Assembly (NCBI RefSeq): GCF_964340395.1
Contig: NC_135552.1
Span: 12,711,194-12,775,193 of the forward strand
Direction: 5' to 3'
Source: Glandiceps talaboti
Lineage: Eukaryota; Hemichordata; Enteropneusta; Spengelidae
Length of the DNA: 64,000 nucleotides
Shown here: positions 10,916-23,990 of the stretch, in pieces
How the letters are laid out: the number at the start of each line of letters is the position of its first letter
How positions within the stretch are numbered: the first letter of the stretch is position 1
Notes under the pieces: model-generated
Database searches by the model: none
Told to the model about the DNA's origin: nothing
Seen by the model: only the letters and a program-made list of their open reading frames with translations
Program-made: the position numbers and the translations under genes

Positions 10916-11282
10916 GGGGAATGGGGATGACTCTGACAGACTTTATGGGCGTTAACAAATTGCTACATTTCTTCGCAAATAAAAAAATTGTTTGACTTAC
11001 ATACGTTCATGACACAAATAAATCAAACTCGTCAGCACATCAAAACCTAAATCAGTATGACTTAGTAAAATAGATAACTTCCTCTATTACATGTTTGATT
11101 AAATATAATATGTTTTAGAAATCTTCGCTACCGAATGGTATATATGTACATCATTTTACATTTTACACACACACAAAAGGGAAGAAAAACGACCAAAATA
11201 GCTATTAGATGACGTAAACAAATAAATGAATATGCGTAATGTACACACTTTAGGAGAGAACCATTTGGTTTCTGGAGGGATT

Positions 11283-11645
11283 GGGGGGGGGGGAATTGTC
11301 GGTAGGTGAAGGAGAAAAAAAAAATTTGATCCCGTAATGACTTGAGAAAAAAAAAGTTGTTCAAACAGACAGAAGTTAAAAAAAAATTTGTTGCGAGCTA
11401 CAAAATTGGTAACCGAGAAAAAAAAATTGCATTGCTTCTGCATATGGAAAAAATAATTTGATGCAGGACTAACAATAGAAAATTTGTTGCGAGCTACAAA
11501 ATTGGTAACCGAGAAAAAAAAATTGCATTGCTTCTGCATATGGAAAAAATAATTTGATGCAGGACTAACAATAGAAAAAAAATTGCTGTCACAGTGATGG
11601 GAAAAAAAATTTGCTGCCATATTAAGGCCCCCCCCCCCCCTCCCC
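11283..11645. repeat. A-tract periodic repeat with 96-bp tandem duplication, flanked by G and C runs
   Basis: Blocks of A8-A10 followed by (T)TTG recur about every 25-40 bp between a G11 run (about 11282-11292) and a C13/C5 run (about 11627-11645). A 96-bp unit (TTGCGAGCTACAAAATTGGT onward) is repeated head to tail, starting at 11391 and 11487. Minus-strand translation yields repeated 'NFFF'-type words and no domain, so a protein is unlikely. It may be a dispersed element with homopolymer ends or a slipped simple-sequence island. Confidence 0.65.
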
Positions 11646-11812
11646 CGAAATCAACTGGTTCTCCCCTTATCAACATACTCCAGTAGAATTTGTGATAGTC
11701 GGGTATACCGGTATATGGTAACCTTTTCACTGCACATTGCATATTTGTTTATGTGCGTGTATCTCAGTAAATGTAAACATAATAGCGCCCTCTTTCAGTC
11801 TTATCACAACAA

Positions 11813-12572
11813 CTATGAACGAACCGGAATACGACTTTGTCGGCGCGTAGAGTCTTCATTTTGCGAAGATGTAGTTTGATATCCCTTTGTTTTACGTTTC
11901 GATGACGGTACATCGTCATCCCTCTTTTTATCGTACATTCTCGGAGGAACTTTTTTCTTTGGTGCAGTGTCTGTCACTTTCAAACTTGGCGTCTCACCGT
12001 TCTGCTGGGGTAGCGACTTGCGCAAGTCCTTTCCTATTATGTTAGGTTTAAGTTCACTTTTATCTCCGTTTGAATGTTTCCTTTTGTCAGTTTGTCTATT
12101 GTTTTCATCTTTTCTTTTTGAATCATTGTTATTATTGGCTACTAATTTGTCACTGTTACTTAGACTGGCGCTACTACCACCGCCGCTGTCAGTTTTCCTG
12201 TGATGTATCCGGGCCTTACGTCTCATCACAGCAGTGCCGCCAATTGCAATCGGATCATCGGAACCCGTTGATTTGCCACTCGTACTTTTTCGTGATCCCG
12301 CCGAATTCTTCGAGAGGATTACCGTTGCAGACGTATTCGGGCGGTTCTTTTCCGAGGCATCAGAAAACGTCGGTGATTCGGAATCGGAGATCTTCGGTGT
12401 AACAGATCGAGATTTGGATTTTGAATCGGCGGAATCCGGCAATCTTGCTTTCACATCATCGTTATTGGTTTTTAGTAAAACTAATTCCTTCTCGACACGT
12501 CGTTTCTCAGACTTTTCCTCTGTGAGACATAGTTCCAGATTTCTTATCTTGTCTTGGACGTCGCCAACAAAT
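11813..12572 (-). CDS. Gene A, terminal coding exon (coiled-coil end and basic tail)
   Basis: The acceptor (ATATTTAG at 12573-12580) leads into a frame of 253 codons ending at TAG (11813-11815). It completes a split codon from the upstream exon to give Arg, then continues the coiled coil (DVQDKIRNLELCLTEEK, EKRRVEKELVLLK). The rest is a low-complexity Ser/Lys/Arg/Asp-rich basic tail with no domain. The C-terminus is RRQSRIPVRS, which contains an SxIP core (SRIP) in a basic context, the signature used by proteins that bind EB1 at microtubule plus ends. That role is an inference from the motif. Gene B's tail has the same basic low-complexity character but a different sequence, so tails evolve quickly in this family. 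I see no AATAAA close after the stop. Confidence 0.8.
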
Positions 12573-12770
12573 CTAAATATGATTAAAAAGTGGAGGACAT
12601 TAGTAACATAATTAGTAACATAAATATATTAATTCTATCGAATAAAATTGTGGGGTGAATTAACTCTTGCCAGGATTATTTTTTTTTTCTTAAAAAGGGG
12701 GAGGGGATTCGAAACAATGAATGGTTCGTGGCATATCACACTGATTTTTATAATTATGTAGATCACGTGA

Positions 12771-12773
<3 letters not shown>

Positions 12774-12863
<90 letters not shown>
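12774..12863. repeat. (GA)n microsatellite, 90 bp
   Basis: Uninterrupted GA dinucleotide array inside the large intron of gene A, about 200 bp from the acceptor. On the transcribed strand it reads as a long CT (polypyrimidine) tract. Confidence 0.97.
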
Positions 12864-12866
<3 letters not shown>

Positions 12867-13679
12867 GTGGCTCATCAGCTAGTTGGTTGCCAAAATAAAC
12901 AAAATGATACAACACCGTTTGATATACGTGTATTTTACACTTGTGTTTTTAAAAAAGGCAAATAGTGTAGAGGTTTCTGCTTTCAACTTTGAATGTAATA
13001 TTTATTGTACAATATTTGACAACGGAGAAAATGATCAGATAATGACGAACGGATATTGGCTCATATATGCAAAGCCCTCACAACTCAATTAGATATCAAA
13101 CACACCAAACGCTCTTGTAGCCAAATTTTTTACACCGTAAGCCATTGGAAACTGTAAAGCCCTGAAAGCCGACACCAAATTGTTACTATTCATCACTACA
13201 GTGTTGAGTATATTGGTCTGGATTTCATTTCCACTCCAGATGATATTGAAGCTATTAATGTTGCTAAAGTGCGCATGCGTCCGTAAAAAACCCGCAGTCT
13301 GCTCGACGACATATGTCTTTCGTTGGCAACTACATCTATCAGACTGGTATGATTTGAACAGTTGTGCTTATTATCAAATAATTCATCCCCATTTTGGGAC
13401 ATTTATCCAAATTCAGATATAACGTGCTGTCTGTGTTGTTTCCTGCTATTTGAAATTTACAATGTTTCCTTAGCTTTTCTTTTATTTGCAGTGGTTATGT
13501 TTGAGTCCCATGGCAACCAGGGTTAAGCGTGTATCAGACGTGTCTTGCAGCATCACGTGGGTTGTGAATAAGATACTAGTAACAACAAAGATTTTTTTGT
13601 AATCCCAAAAATAATAGTTATTACTATTTTACGTATTTTATATTCCCTATAAAAACCTGGTCTGTTTACAGATGAAGCT

Positions 13680-13722
13680 AGAAGTCTTAGCAATATTTAG
13701 ATATTGCTGAGACCGACTTCTT
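13680..13722. repeat. Small intronic hairpin
   Basis: AGAAGTC..TTAGCAATAT pairs with ATATTGCTGAGACCGACTTCT around a TTAG loop, with one 3-nt bulge. Size and bulge resemble a short foldback. A microRNA-type role is conceivable but unsupported. Confidence 0.5.
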
Positions 13723-14827
13723 GTATGTCACCAGATTGGTCATGTAATAAAAACTAGGGCGCACCTGAAGGGCAATTGGCCATAAAGCTCCGCACCACCA
13801 TTTTGTTAAACTTATTCCTGCCAGTGCATTCTAACATCCGTAACCCTAATGTTACAGCCTTCATCATTTCTCTATGGTACATCCCTGGGGTACACGACAA
13901 ATATAATTAGCACTGTGTTCTTCAATCGTGCCAAAAACCGATCTGACGCTATTTCACTGATGAGTGAATACTAAAAAAATGTTGTATATCGTTGTATATT
14001 GCTTTCCATTGTATGTCTGTAAGCGCCATGGAGAAATGGAGAAAGCGTACATACACTATAAAAAATGAACATTTTAATCTATTTTTAGCGCGGGAAAAAT
14101 GATTGAAATTGATCATTCGTGTGTGAAGACACATAATTCAATGTCCGAGATAGTAATAGTTCTTTTAGAGATAGCTTACAGTTAACAATAGTAAGTTTCA
14201 ACAGACGGAGTGTTAATTATTCTACCAAAGGGTAATAGATTTGTTACAAGCAAAATGCCATGGTGATGTGATGTGATATTATCGGTCGATAAACTTGTCG
14301 CAGTCTAACGTTATTAGTGTGATTGATTGTCATCTATAGAACACCAAGTCTGTCCTCATTGTGTTCGTACCATAAATGTCATCAGCAATTCGAATTTATA
14401 TACTCAAACGCGTCTAAATGCTAGTTTTAAGTGTCTCTTGTCACTTTGTTACGTACATGTATAGCATCTATGCATTCTCGCAAGCCTTTTTTGTCATTCT
14501 CATGAGCCATTTTTTTTTCATTCTCGCAAACTATGAGCATATTTTTTTTCAGCTGACGCAACGAAAGATGATTCTCTTGGACAGTGTCGTAAAAAGGTTT
14601 TACGGTGATGTTTCCTTTGAGTAACGTGAACTAAATTTTTGAAATTTTCTCCCATTATATTTTTTATTCTAGTTCTGTGTAGCCCTTATTGTTATTGATG
14701 CATATGAACTCTGAGGTGGAGCCAAACTTGATTAGCGAAAAGCTATTTTTTTGACTCCAAATTGCCAATCTGTTTATTTATTTCCTGTCATTTTGTAATT
14801 GTAACTTACTTTAAAAATTGGCAATAA

Positions 14828-14861
14828 AATGAATGAATGAATGAATGAATGAATGAATGAA
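14828..14861. repeat. (GAAT)n microsatellite
   Basis: Eight tandem GAAT units, preceded by AATAAA at about 14822. Confidence 0.95.
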
Positions 14862-17800
14862 CGTTGCCGTAAAAGAGGGTAGTGGTTTTGGACGATGAGA
14901 CTATGCCTATACATTCATCAAACGAGGGAAGTGTCTGATTTTCATGTAAATCTGGTGAAGGCTCAAAATAATATTAAGAGTTCAAAAGAAATACTTTACA
15001 ATTTAAAGTAATGTAAGAATATTCCCAACGCATTTCTTTGTTCTGAGTACGTCTCTTTCTCCAATTTTGAATTGAAAACGAACCCCCCCCCCTTTTTTTT
15101 TTAAAGTAGAGAATAGTGTTATTTCACGTACAAGTATAGGAGATTCAAGAGGTACTGGCCGTGAAGATATACATGTTTGATGGTTTGTTGCACATTTAAC
15201 ATGGGTAAATATTTCTCTTCGCCAACATTAAAAGTGACACTGATGTTCGTAGTCCTTGGTCCTAATCGTACTTCATGTCACAAACCTACAACCAGTGGTC
15301 ATTCAAAAATGGCGACCCCCACTAAAAATCTCTGCATACGACGTGGAGTCCAAGGTCAATAAATACACCGCACCCTAACCACCCCCACCCCAGAAGGGCA
15401 TACTCACGCTGTCGTCTAATGCACTCGTATTATATACGAAATTATGTAAAATATACATATAGAAAAAGTCCTACCTGTCACTTTCTCATTACATGACAAT
15501 GTATTACTAGTATTCACAAATTATACGAATGGAGGTGCCAACGTCCTTTGTTGCTGTGTGTATTATACCGGTGATGTAATTGGTTTGTAAATCCCGGAGT
15601 CAATTCGAATGAAGCTAACCCCATTGCACTAAAGATGACCTTTATTCAAAGGTCACGGGAGTAAAGTCCCAGTAACTATTGTGAGGTGTGAGAATCTAGA
15701 TGCGCGGTATGCATTGAAAGATGAAATCTTTTCTTTGCTAGTGAGATATAACCAGCGAAGGAGAAATGAGTTCCTTTTATTGTTAAAGTAGATTTTGGAA
15801 CTGCACAATCAGTATTTACCCCAATTCCTTCCACCTGACTATCAAATCTTCCAACCTTTTGACTTGCTCTAATCGAACTCTAGAGTAGTTTTTCAGTATG
15901 TCGTAAACGTATCAGTGTAGTTAAAATTGTTACATTTCATTTAATATATTTCCCCCTTCGTCGCCCATTTTACCTTAAATTCTGATATGTTCGTCGATGT
16001 CTTACTTTCCAGCATTGTTGCCAATTTGACGGTTTTTTAAACCCTTACCATGTTACCATAGTGATAGAGCTATCCCCTGAGAAGAAATACCGAACGATGT
16101 ATAGTGTACGCATATTACAATAAGTATATCAATAACAAACTTGTGATAAATGTAGTTGGCGATAGTCCAAATCACAGAAAGCATACAATGCCCTAGGATT
16201 TGACAGCAACGTATTTGCTAACTATCAGTCGACCTTGGGCATGAAACTGACGAAACTGACAAGAGGCACTCTCTGAGCTCTGTTATCAATATTAAAGAGT
16301 AATTAATTTTAATACTACATGCACGATACAGTCCAGTAGTCATAGTGAATTCGGTTCCCCATCTAACATGTCGTTGTCATTGGAAAATTCCGTACATGCT
16401 GTAAATACCTTTCAGACATGGACTGATATTGTTATTAACTTCCGATGCATAGAATTCGTTTGTACATAGTACCAGTATAAAGACAGTTTGCTTCAATGAA
16501 TTTTACTATCACTACAGCACCATAAAGCCTACATACAAAATACATTGTTGCTATATTAGCATCCAAGCGAAACATTCCCCGAGAGACGTCCCAGAGAGAC
16601 AGCGTTGTTCGAATTTTCTTAAGTTAAAAAAGAAAATAAGTATAATGGAACACTGGGGCCCCATATTGCACAGCCACAGGGGTGCCTAGAATGGCTCTCG
16701 GCGGGTTGAAGTTAGCATACTCATGAACAAGTCACGAGCTTAGGACACCTGCAGATCTTATTTTATCCATGATGAATCAACTTGAATCGTATGTAGTAGC
16801 CGGTAGGGCTCTCATCAGGAATACGTTCTGCCCATAAGAAATTAGATTATGACGTAATTGTTCGGTTGCCAATAAATTCAACAACACCCCAGACTACATG
16901 TAGGTTTCAAAGACTCTGTATATTTTTAATAACTACCTCTATCACGCACGTCGTCGTGTCGAGTAAGATTAGCTTCTAGTGTATGCATGTGTTGTTGTTT
17001 TTTATTGTGCATGAGCTTAGCCAATAATGGGAACATAGTAACAGAATGTGTCGCTTGCGTTGCTATAACACATCATTCATTGACATAATTGGAATCGTGT
17101 ATACGAAATGAACATCATGACATGTCAGACACGATTCATTTCGCCCATTTTAGTTAATACATAGTTCAAAATACGCTCCAAATTGACAAAATTTGTAGTG
17201 ATGAGCTCTTGGACAAGTCAAGAATAGGATGAATCACGTGACATTCTTTATGAAGCTTAGAAACGAATTACATGTGTGTATGAAACAAATAGCTTTGAAA
17301 GTCTACAAATCAAATTCACTCAAGCACCATATTGCACATGGGAAATAGAGGTAAGCTCAGTCAAACGGGCAAAAATACTGTTTAATTGAAAACACACTTC
17401 ACATGGCACCATATATTCAACTGAAACCCAAAGTTAACAATGGGAGAAAGTGGAAACATTTCTCATATTCTGAAAACACCAAAATAATGTTTTCTCCTGT
17501 AATATGACCGCCAATCCTGTTCTAGTGTTTACACACGCTATATTTCGGTTCATGATCAGTAGAACATGTGAGCATATCTTTACATGAAATCACTGTTTAG
17601 AAATATAATGTCATTTGCATATAATTGCAGATAATCTGATAGTTCTTAGTTCATTAAAAGAAGGTCTATTCATATCACTGAGAGAACATTCAAGAAATTT
17701 ACCAAGGTTACTTTGTAGCAGATATTTACCAATTTTAAAATCGTTCAATATTTGGCATATATACTCAAACGAGGTAACTCACTACTGTATATTCTGTAGA

Positions 17801-18394
17801 TATGCTTTTGAAGTGACCTCTGACATACCAATTAGCACCTTTGAATATCTTTATTTCAGTTCCAATTATTCATTTTATTCATTCCTGTATACACAATAGC
17901 TCTGCGTTTCCCATACAAGGCTTTTTTTTCAAGATGGAGTGATATGTGTGAAAATAATTTTACAGTGTCTGAATTTGTCTGATGATGAGTTATGATCGAA
18001 GTTAAGTGGTTTGCAAATGTATATGATGTCGCGTTGTATGTAGAGCTGCAGCTGTGAAAGCTTTATTGTAAAAAAAATAGTGTTTGGTAGCCAAGTGCAC
18101 TTTAGCTGTCACGTGATGCATGATATCACTAAGCTGGGAATATCACCTATTGGTTGCCATAGAATTACAAACGTTATATACGGGATTAGAGAAACCAGAA
18201 TACAATTTCCGCTGTGATATCCGAAGCTGGTTTATGAAACAAAAATGCCAACCCTTAAGTGAAATTTTAAACTGTGTAAGTGAGACGCTACGCCATGAAT
18301 AAGCGATTGGAGCGTATACAATATACATAGTGTATTCCAGTAAACTTGTGATCTTGAAAATTAGAAGTTACAATCAAGGCCATGCCATCTGAAT

Positions 18395-19725
18395 CAGAGT
18401 GTTGTCTGGTTCGACAGACATAGTGCTATCATATATATTTGCTACATTGTATCGTCTGGCGCAATAACAATTCTTATTAACATCGCTACATTCATTCTTA
18501 GGTTGATTGGAAAAAATATCTTTTAAGTATTAAAACATGGCTTCATTTTCTTAGTGTGCGATACCATTACCTTAAGAATATTGATAGGCTACCATCTGTT
18601 GTATAATAATATTTCACACAAAGACAGTGTGATGTTTTTGTTAGTATTAGGCAATGATTGCTTTATGAGCCAGACTATGAGATGTAGCAGTAATTAGTCA
18701 GATTTTTTGTCAACAAGCCTGACGATGACGATAAAATGTAGCCGTATTAGTCAATCAAGCCAGAAGACATACTGTTTCAGGTGACGCGGTTTCCACTGTA
18801 TTTTAAAAATCAATACATGCCAGAACATCAATCATAAATTGATACCCAACTTCACGGTCGTTCCAATGTAACAAAAAATTGATAAAAGATTATATGTTTA
18901 CACAGAATATCGATCGTTATTTCAAAAAGGTGAAAAATGTGTTAACAGTAATGTGTATCGATATTTTGCCGCCATTTTATTCAGTCGATATTCCAACAGA
19001 TGAAGCAGACGACAATTTGTGGCAAGAAACGATTACTCCTTCGTGAATTCACATTCACTCTATACATAGTATACCCAATAGACGATTGACTCCAACATGG
19101 ATTTATTTTGCACGTATATTATCATTGATACTACACTCATTACTTTATACACTGTGTGACTGAAATCACGTGAAATTAATAAAATTTAAAGCAGTTTATA
19201 GACAGAACCACGCGACAGTTTATACAACTAATACAGACAACGTCTCAACTGATATGTCAGTCTAGGTCTACAACACATTTTTGATGAATAACATGATGAA
19301 TTGTGCAATGGGAGCCTGTTAAGTTGAAACAAGTTATCGTCTGGCTTGACAAAAAATCTTACCGACATAACTACAATTCATCGTCTGGTTTAACAAAATT
19401 TGTTACAGTATTACACATATTGAATTGAACTTAATTCCATCAGAAAGTGACAGAAAGGAGCTTTTGCATATAATCCATTGTCATGCCTGAAAAAGGTATT
19501 GTTACAATGTATATGATTTGGCGACAACCTTAAAGATAATTGCCTCTGTGTTGGTAATATTTTTGTCATGTTTCGCCAGACGGCGGTGAAAAGAGGCAAT
19601 AATAAATAATAACCTATCTGTCAATCCAGACGATAAAATGTAACAGGTTAGTAATTCAAAGATTTTTGTTGAGCCAGACGACCTTTTGTTTCAAGTAAAC
19701 TCGCTTCCAGTGTATGTGACATTGC
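18395..19725. repeat. Degenerate interspersed repeat cluster (TCGTCTGG..TTGACAAA motif)
   Basis: Variants of (A)TCGTCTGGYTTGACAAAA recur at about 18401, 18452, 19336 and 19380. Their complements (TTTTTGTCAACAAGCCTGACGA; TTGTTGAGCCAGACGA) occur at about 18705 and 19662. Two of these are followed by the same longer block (TGTTTCAG/AGT.A..CGC.TTCCA(C/G)TGTAT), near 18775 and 19690. A related copy (CTTCTGTTTCAGATAA) appears near 34650. These look like old, much-decayed copies of one element in both orientations. Confidence 0.45.
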
Positions 19726-20062
19726 CTATCTTGCAGTAGAACGATTCAGTCATTAAACAATTAGTTTGCCAGTCTCAGTACATAGGTCTGAAACTCCCAA
19801 GCTGTTTTATGACGAAAGGTTAAAAAGTCAAGAAATACCTTCAATGAGGGTTGAATTTTCATTGTAGTTTTTCTCAAGCTAACCTGTTTTCGTCATCCTA
19901 TTTATTGCTATTTTCTCATTATCATCGTTGTTGTTTTCGTTCTTATTTTTGTTTACATGTACATATTCATGGACTGATTGGGTATATTGGATAATCACTA
20001 CATGCTAGAAACTGTAGAATATAACGCAATCGGTTTGGAATAGCTAGACAATTCTCTCTTAC

Positions 20063-21426
20063 CTTATCATGCTCGGTTGCACTTCCAATTCCACGTCTAA
20101 ATCGCTAGCATACAAAGTGTGCTGGAAGTCATGATAACTCGACGAGTGTTTTAGCTTTTGTAAATTCTTTTCCAGCCCAGCTAATTTTCCGCTCAAATCT
20201 CGATACTGTTTCGTATCTTTTTTACATTTTCCTATTCTTGTTTTCATGTTTTCCTTTCTTTCAGCAATATCCTTGATTTGTTGCAATACTGATTCCTGGG
20301 TGGTGACAGCTTCTTCGAGGTTTCCTGCCAATTTTGTGACGCGTGCTTCTCGTCGTAACAATCTCGTCAAGTCCCCTTTTTGGACTTTCAAGTCTTGTTC
20401 ATGTTTATTTATGTTTCTTAGGAGTTCTTGAAGTCTGTCTTCTAGATCGGTAATTGAATATCTGCCATTTTCCGAATCACTTAATTTCAGAAAAGTGTCC
20501 TCATTGTGACCCAGTTCATCGTCTGCCTCATTTCCGGACATATCCTCGTCAACCTCCTCATCTTCCTCCCCCTCCTCCTCGAGTGAAATGTCTTCATCAC
20601 TTTCCAAAATTATCTCGTCGTCAGCTTTTGAATCTTGACTTTCTCGTGATTCTTTGTTCCTGTGTAACAAATTGTGAATTTTTTCCGCAGAGATCCACCA
20701 TCTTTTACCGAGTTCTGTGGCGTTGTAACTTTTTCCAAGCACATCAGGAACAAATCTAAAGATGTGCTCAAAATGTTTATAATTGGCGAAGGGGGCAAGC
20801 TCTTGTAAACTTTCATCGTCAAATATATTTCCGTCAATGTCGTCATCATCTAGTAACATTTGCCATTGTTGGTCAAGATCCTTCAACTCTGCCATAGTTG
20901 CAGACAGATCCTCACATTCCTGGAGAAGTTCTTCAAATGCGGCGATCGACAACGCCTGATCACCTACGGAAAAGCGGTTAAGGCGTTTTAAAATGTCGCC
21001 TTTCCGTCTGCTTTGACTAGCGCCTTTTTCCATATCTTTCTTGGATGATATTATGTCCTCTACAACAGGGTCGTAGAAAAATTCGTACAATACAGAATAA
21101 ATCCTCTCGTCAAAGTTGGACTTCATTTTCCTCAGGTGTTCAATGTCATTGAAAAAGGCATTAAAATACTTCGAAATTTGGGCAATATCGCTATCCGTCT
21201 GCGACAGTTTTCGAGACTTCGCGGTAATCTCAATAAGATGGCGTAGGTCTCTAAAGGAGGTCAATCGCGTATCCGTTGGTGCTATTTCGGTCAGCATGCG
21301 ATGCAGTCTTTCCTTTGAGAACTTCGATATGCCGTGCTGGACAAGTTTTTCAAAAGAAGCGATCTGTTTATTCATAAGTGCATTTTGCTTCTGGCGGGAA
21401 GCGCCTCTCATTTCATCGGGGTGAGT
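20063..21426 (-). CDS. Gene A, main coding exon (uncharacterised acidic coiled-coil protein)
   Basis: A 1364-nt exon with acceptor TTTCTGTCGACAG|ACT at 21427-21428 and donor GATAAG|GTAAGA at 20062. The exon opens in phase 0 with THPDE, then Met at 21411, and ends in phase 2. From that Met, residues 1-120 are helical with a conserved KYFNAFFNDIEHLR.MK.NFDERI block and a following FFYDP. Residues 195-240 hold ESLQELAPF and RFVPDVL. Residues about 262-305 are strongly acidic (ILESDEDISLEEEGEEDEE). Residues about 320-450 form a heptad-rich coiled coil (TDLEDRLQELLRNINKHEQD onward). Gene B uses a coding first exon in the same phase, so translation of gene A probably starts in an undetected upstream exon. 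A start at 21411 is possible. Likely intracellular structural or cytoskeletal protein (inference). No signal peptide or membrane segment. Confidence 0.85.
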
Positions 21427-23952
21427 CTGTCGACAGAAAGAGAAATCAAGATTAATGGTAAAATGTCGGCACGCTGTGACACTGTGTCATACACATCTGG
21501 TGTATGAATTTAGGCAAATGGATTTTTCGTTATATCTGACAACCACAAAATCGAAGTAAGCACGAATATTTAAATTAAACATAGCTTGCATTAGGCTACG
21601 TGCGTTTTATAAAAAAAAATGTCGGAATAATGCAAACTGCGAAAATCGCAGTAAAGCGAACTGTGGACACCACTGCTGTCTCCACACTCGTCCATTAGAT
21701 ATTTTTATTACTCGTGATTAAATATAGGACAGGAAATGTCAAATTGCTAAGATTGAATTTGAGTATTTCGTAGATTGAATATATGGATGTTAAACCAGGG
21801 TTTACAGCTACGCCGCGTCAAAACCACGAATTCGATTCCTTCGTTCCTATAGAGGCACTCGAACGGTTCGTAGCAATATTTGTGTAGTGCAATTTGCGTG
21901 AAGGTTTCCCTTTCCAATTATTTCCGATGAGAAAGGTTGAATTAACGTAGAGCTGGTCGGTCAACGTAATTACGATAATGGGGACGTGTAGGTATCGCCA
22001 GTATGTTTACTTGTGTAACAAAGATATATGTATCTCTCATGCCCACATATACGATCAAAACGCTTTGTCGACGAAAAATGTTCTTACCACTCTCGCCTCC
22101 TCCAAAAGAGATGACAAAATCGACGGAAAGACACGCTCTGACTGGATAAACAAGGTACTATCAGCCATGCTGCATTCAGTATCACAGCCTTTTGTGTGTT
22201 GTTATGTTCAATATTCCAATACACAGTTGTGTTTTTCTCATGGCCTCGGTGACAAACCCAATCGTACGCTCCAATATACTTAATTCATTCACTGCAACGT
22301 CACTCCCGACAGCCTCCCTGCGAGGCAATTCATCAATAGCCCAACTAATCCAAAACATCACCACAATAAAAACACGTCACTATGGTGACAGCGATGTGGG
22401 TGATAAGGTTCAGTTGGTGTTACCATGGATACGGAGAGCACACGAGAGAGAACAATGACTGTATATGCATTATGAAAGATTCGACCTTTCCACGACATGA
22501 CATATATTTCATATTACAATTCGATACGTTCATTATGAACTATTTGAAGGCTAATACATCCAATATAAACGCAATACCTCTAATTGTAGGATATTAGTTT
22601 AGCCTATTAATAGTTATGGATTCATATAATCATATCATTATGAAACGTGTTTTTTGTAATAATTGCTACTACCCCAATTACCGAAGCTTGTGCGTATTAT
22701 TCATCGAATTCATAACCGTTCAAAAATAGCCTATACGCCCGAGTGTGAGACAACACCAAAATCGTGGATCATGCATGTCTCAGCGTTTACCGCCCGTATT
22801 AACCACATCACTGAACATTTGACTGCAGAGAAAACGAGCTGTTTTTTTCCTATCAGAAGTTTGCTCCTGGCAAAATTGCTCTGAAAGGAACTGAACAATA
22901 ATAGGAGAGAGTAATTTACACTCCCGGAAAATAACCCATCTGGAAAAAACCGGGGTAATTACATTTATGCATTATATCGCCGAGTAAAACAATCTGCGAA
23001 TGTGTATCGTGGTTGAATTACTGATTCGGCGAGAGAAAAAACAACAATAACATCGTTTCATAGCCGTAGAAAGGGGAATTAGGCCATAGTGACAACAACA
23101 ATGACTTTGATGCTGGGTAAAATCGTATGAGTAGAGTCGTATGGATTTCGCTTTATAGAAACAAGATCCTGTGTTTTGTACCTATTTATATTGCTTATAC
23201 ATACTTTACTTCCATCGTTTTATGCACATATTTTTATATTGCAGATTAACAGTGATGGCGGCGCTCAACAAGATGAATGAAATATTCAATGAAAAAAATG
23301 AATTTATGTATTAATGTACGTTGTTTTGTCCGACCTATCAGAGTAGATGTTTAAAAAATAACAAACTGAAGTAAACTGAAAATTTCAATTCTTTTGATTT
23401 GCACAGAGCGAATCACAGTTGATCGCACCACTGGGGTTGTATTCCCCACTTTTTTTTATAACATTAAGAGAGAATAAAACACTCAAGGCTTTAAAAAAAT
23501 CAATACAACTTGTAAATGTATATATCGTCATATATATATATAGACACACATTGTATGATATCCCCTGAATACTAAAACCATAAAACACGTCGTTTTATTA
23601 GACGATGGTTTCCCATCATAGGTATATATAGGAGACAAGCTGTTCAAAGAGGTCGTCGCAGACATCGTAAAAATACCTTTAAGTTAATGAAAGTGAATGA
23701 ACGTGTGGTCTGCATTTTATGAGAAACTGACTGTACTTAAAATTCATAATCGCTATTCACGGAAATAAAGTGTACGAATAAATTGATATCGTAGAAAACA
23801 CCCGGAAATAATCAAATCAGTTACGGTGGTAATCATGCAGTTCAATAACTTTCTGTGTTTAGCGTGTGGAAATACAACCATAGGACTGTATATGTTCTCT
23901 TAACATGGTACATGTACATCAATTCATATATGATTCGGTATAGTATAATAGA

Positions 23953-23953
<1 letters not shown>

Positions 23954-23983
<30 letters not shown>

Positions 23984-23990
23984 CATACAT
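23954..23990. repeat. (CATA)n microsatellite
   Basis: About nine CATA/ACAT units. Confidence 0.95.

Larger units (their letters stand above)
8139..11282. other. Gene-poor sequence with simple repeats
   Basis: AT-rich sequence with several long T or A runs (about 8960-8985, 10005-10020). Minus strand 9460-9540 has a good donor-like CTGCAG|GTAAGAG preceded by a short Arg/Lys-rich frame (PERRKKSGQTHEPA). It could be a stray exon, but no partner exon was found. No other gene, RNA or mobile element recognised apart from the microsatellites listed. Confidence 0.4.
12573..20062 (-). other. Gene A large intron (7.5 kb)
   Basis: Bounded by donor GATAAG|GTAAGA at 20062 and acceptor ATATTTAG at 12573. 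It contains a (GA)45 microsatellite (12774-12863), a (GAAT)8 repeat (14828-14861), a small hairpin (13680-13722) and scattered degenerate repeats in 18.4-19.7 kb. No nested gene or extra exon is supported. Confidence 0.7.
11813..21426 (-). other. Gene A: uncharacterised coiled-coil protein gene, two 3'-terminal exons (gene span)
   Basis: Exons 21426-20063 and 12572-11813 join across a 7.5 kb GT-AG intron in phase 2 without disturbing the frame. The protein from the exon's first codon would be about 707 residues plus whatever an upstream exon adds. It is a paralogue of gene B (42003-55255). Both share a block with FD(E/K)R(I/V) followed by an aromatic FF(Y/D)D, a block ESL(Q/E)E(L/V)A.F ending RFVPDVL, and ELEV(Q/K)PS(M/I)(I/V)R near the end of the coiled coil. 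No family name is recognised. Confidence 0.8.

Noticed and set aside
11156-11620. 154-codon frame with repeated NFFF words
   Set aside because: Entirely explained by A-tract periodic DNA and the 96-bp tandem duplication. No domain or splice context.
22182-22458. Open frames on both strands upstream of gene A, considered as its missing first exon
   Set aside because: No phase-0 donor at a suitable place and no similarity to the first exon of gene B.
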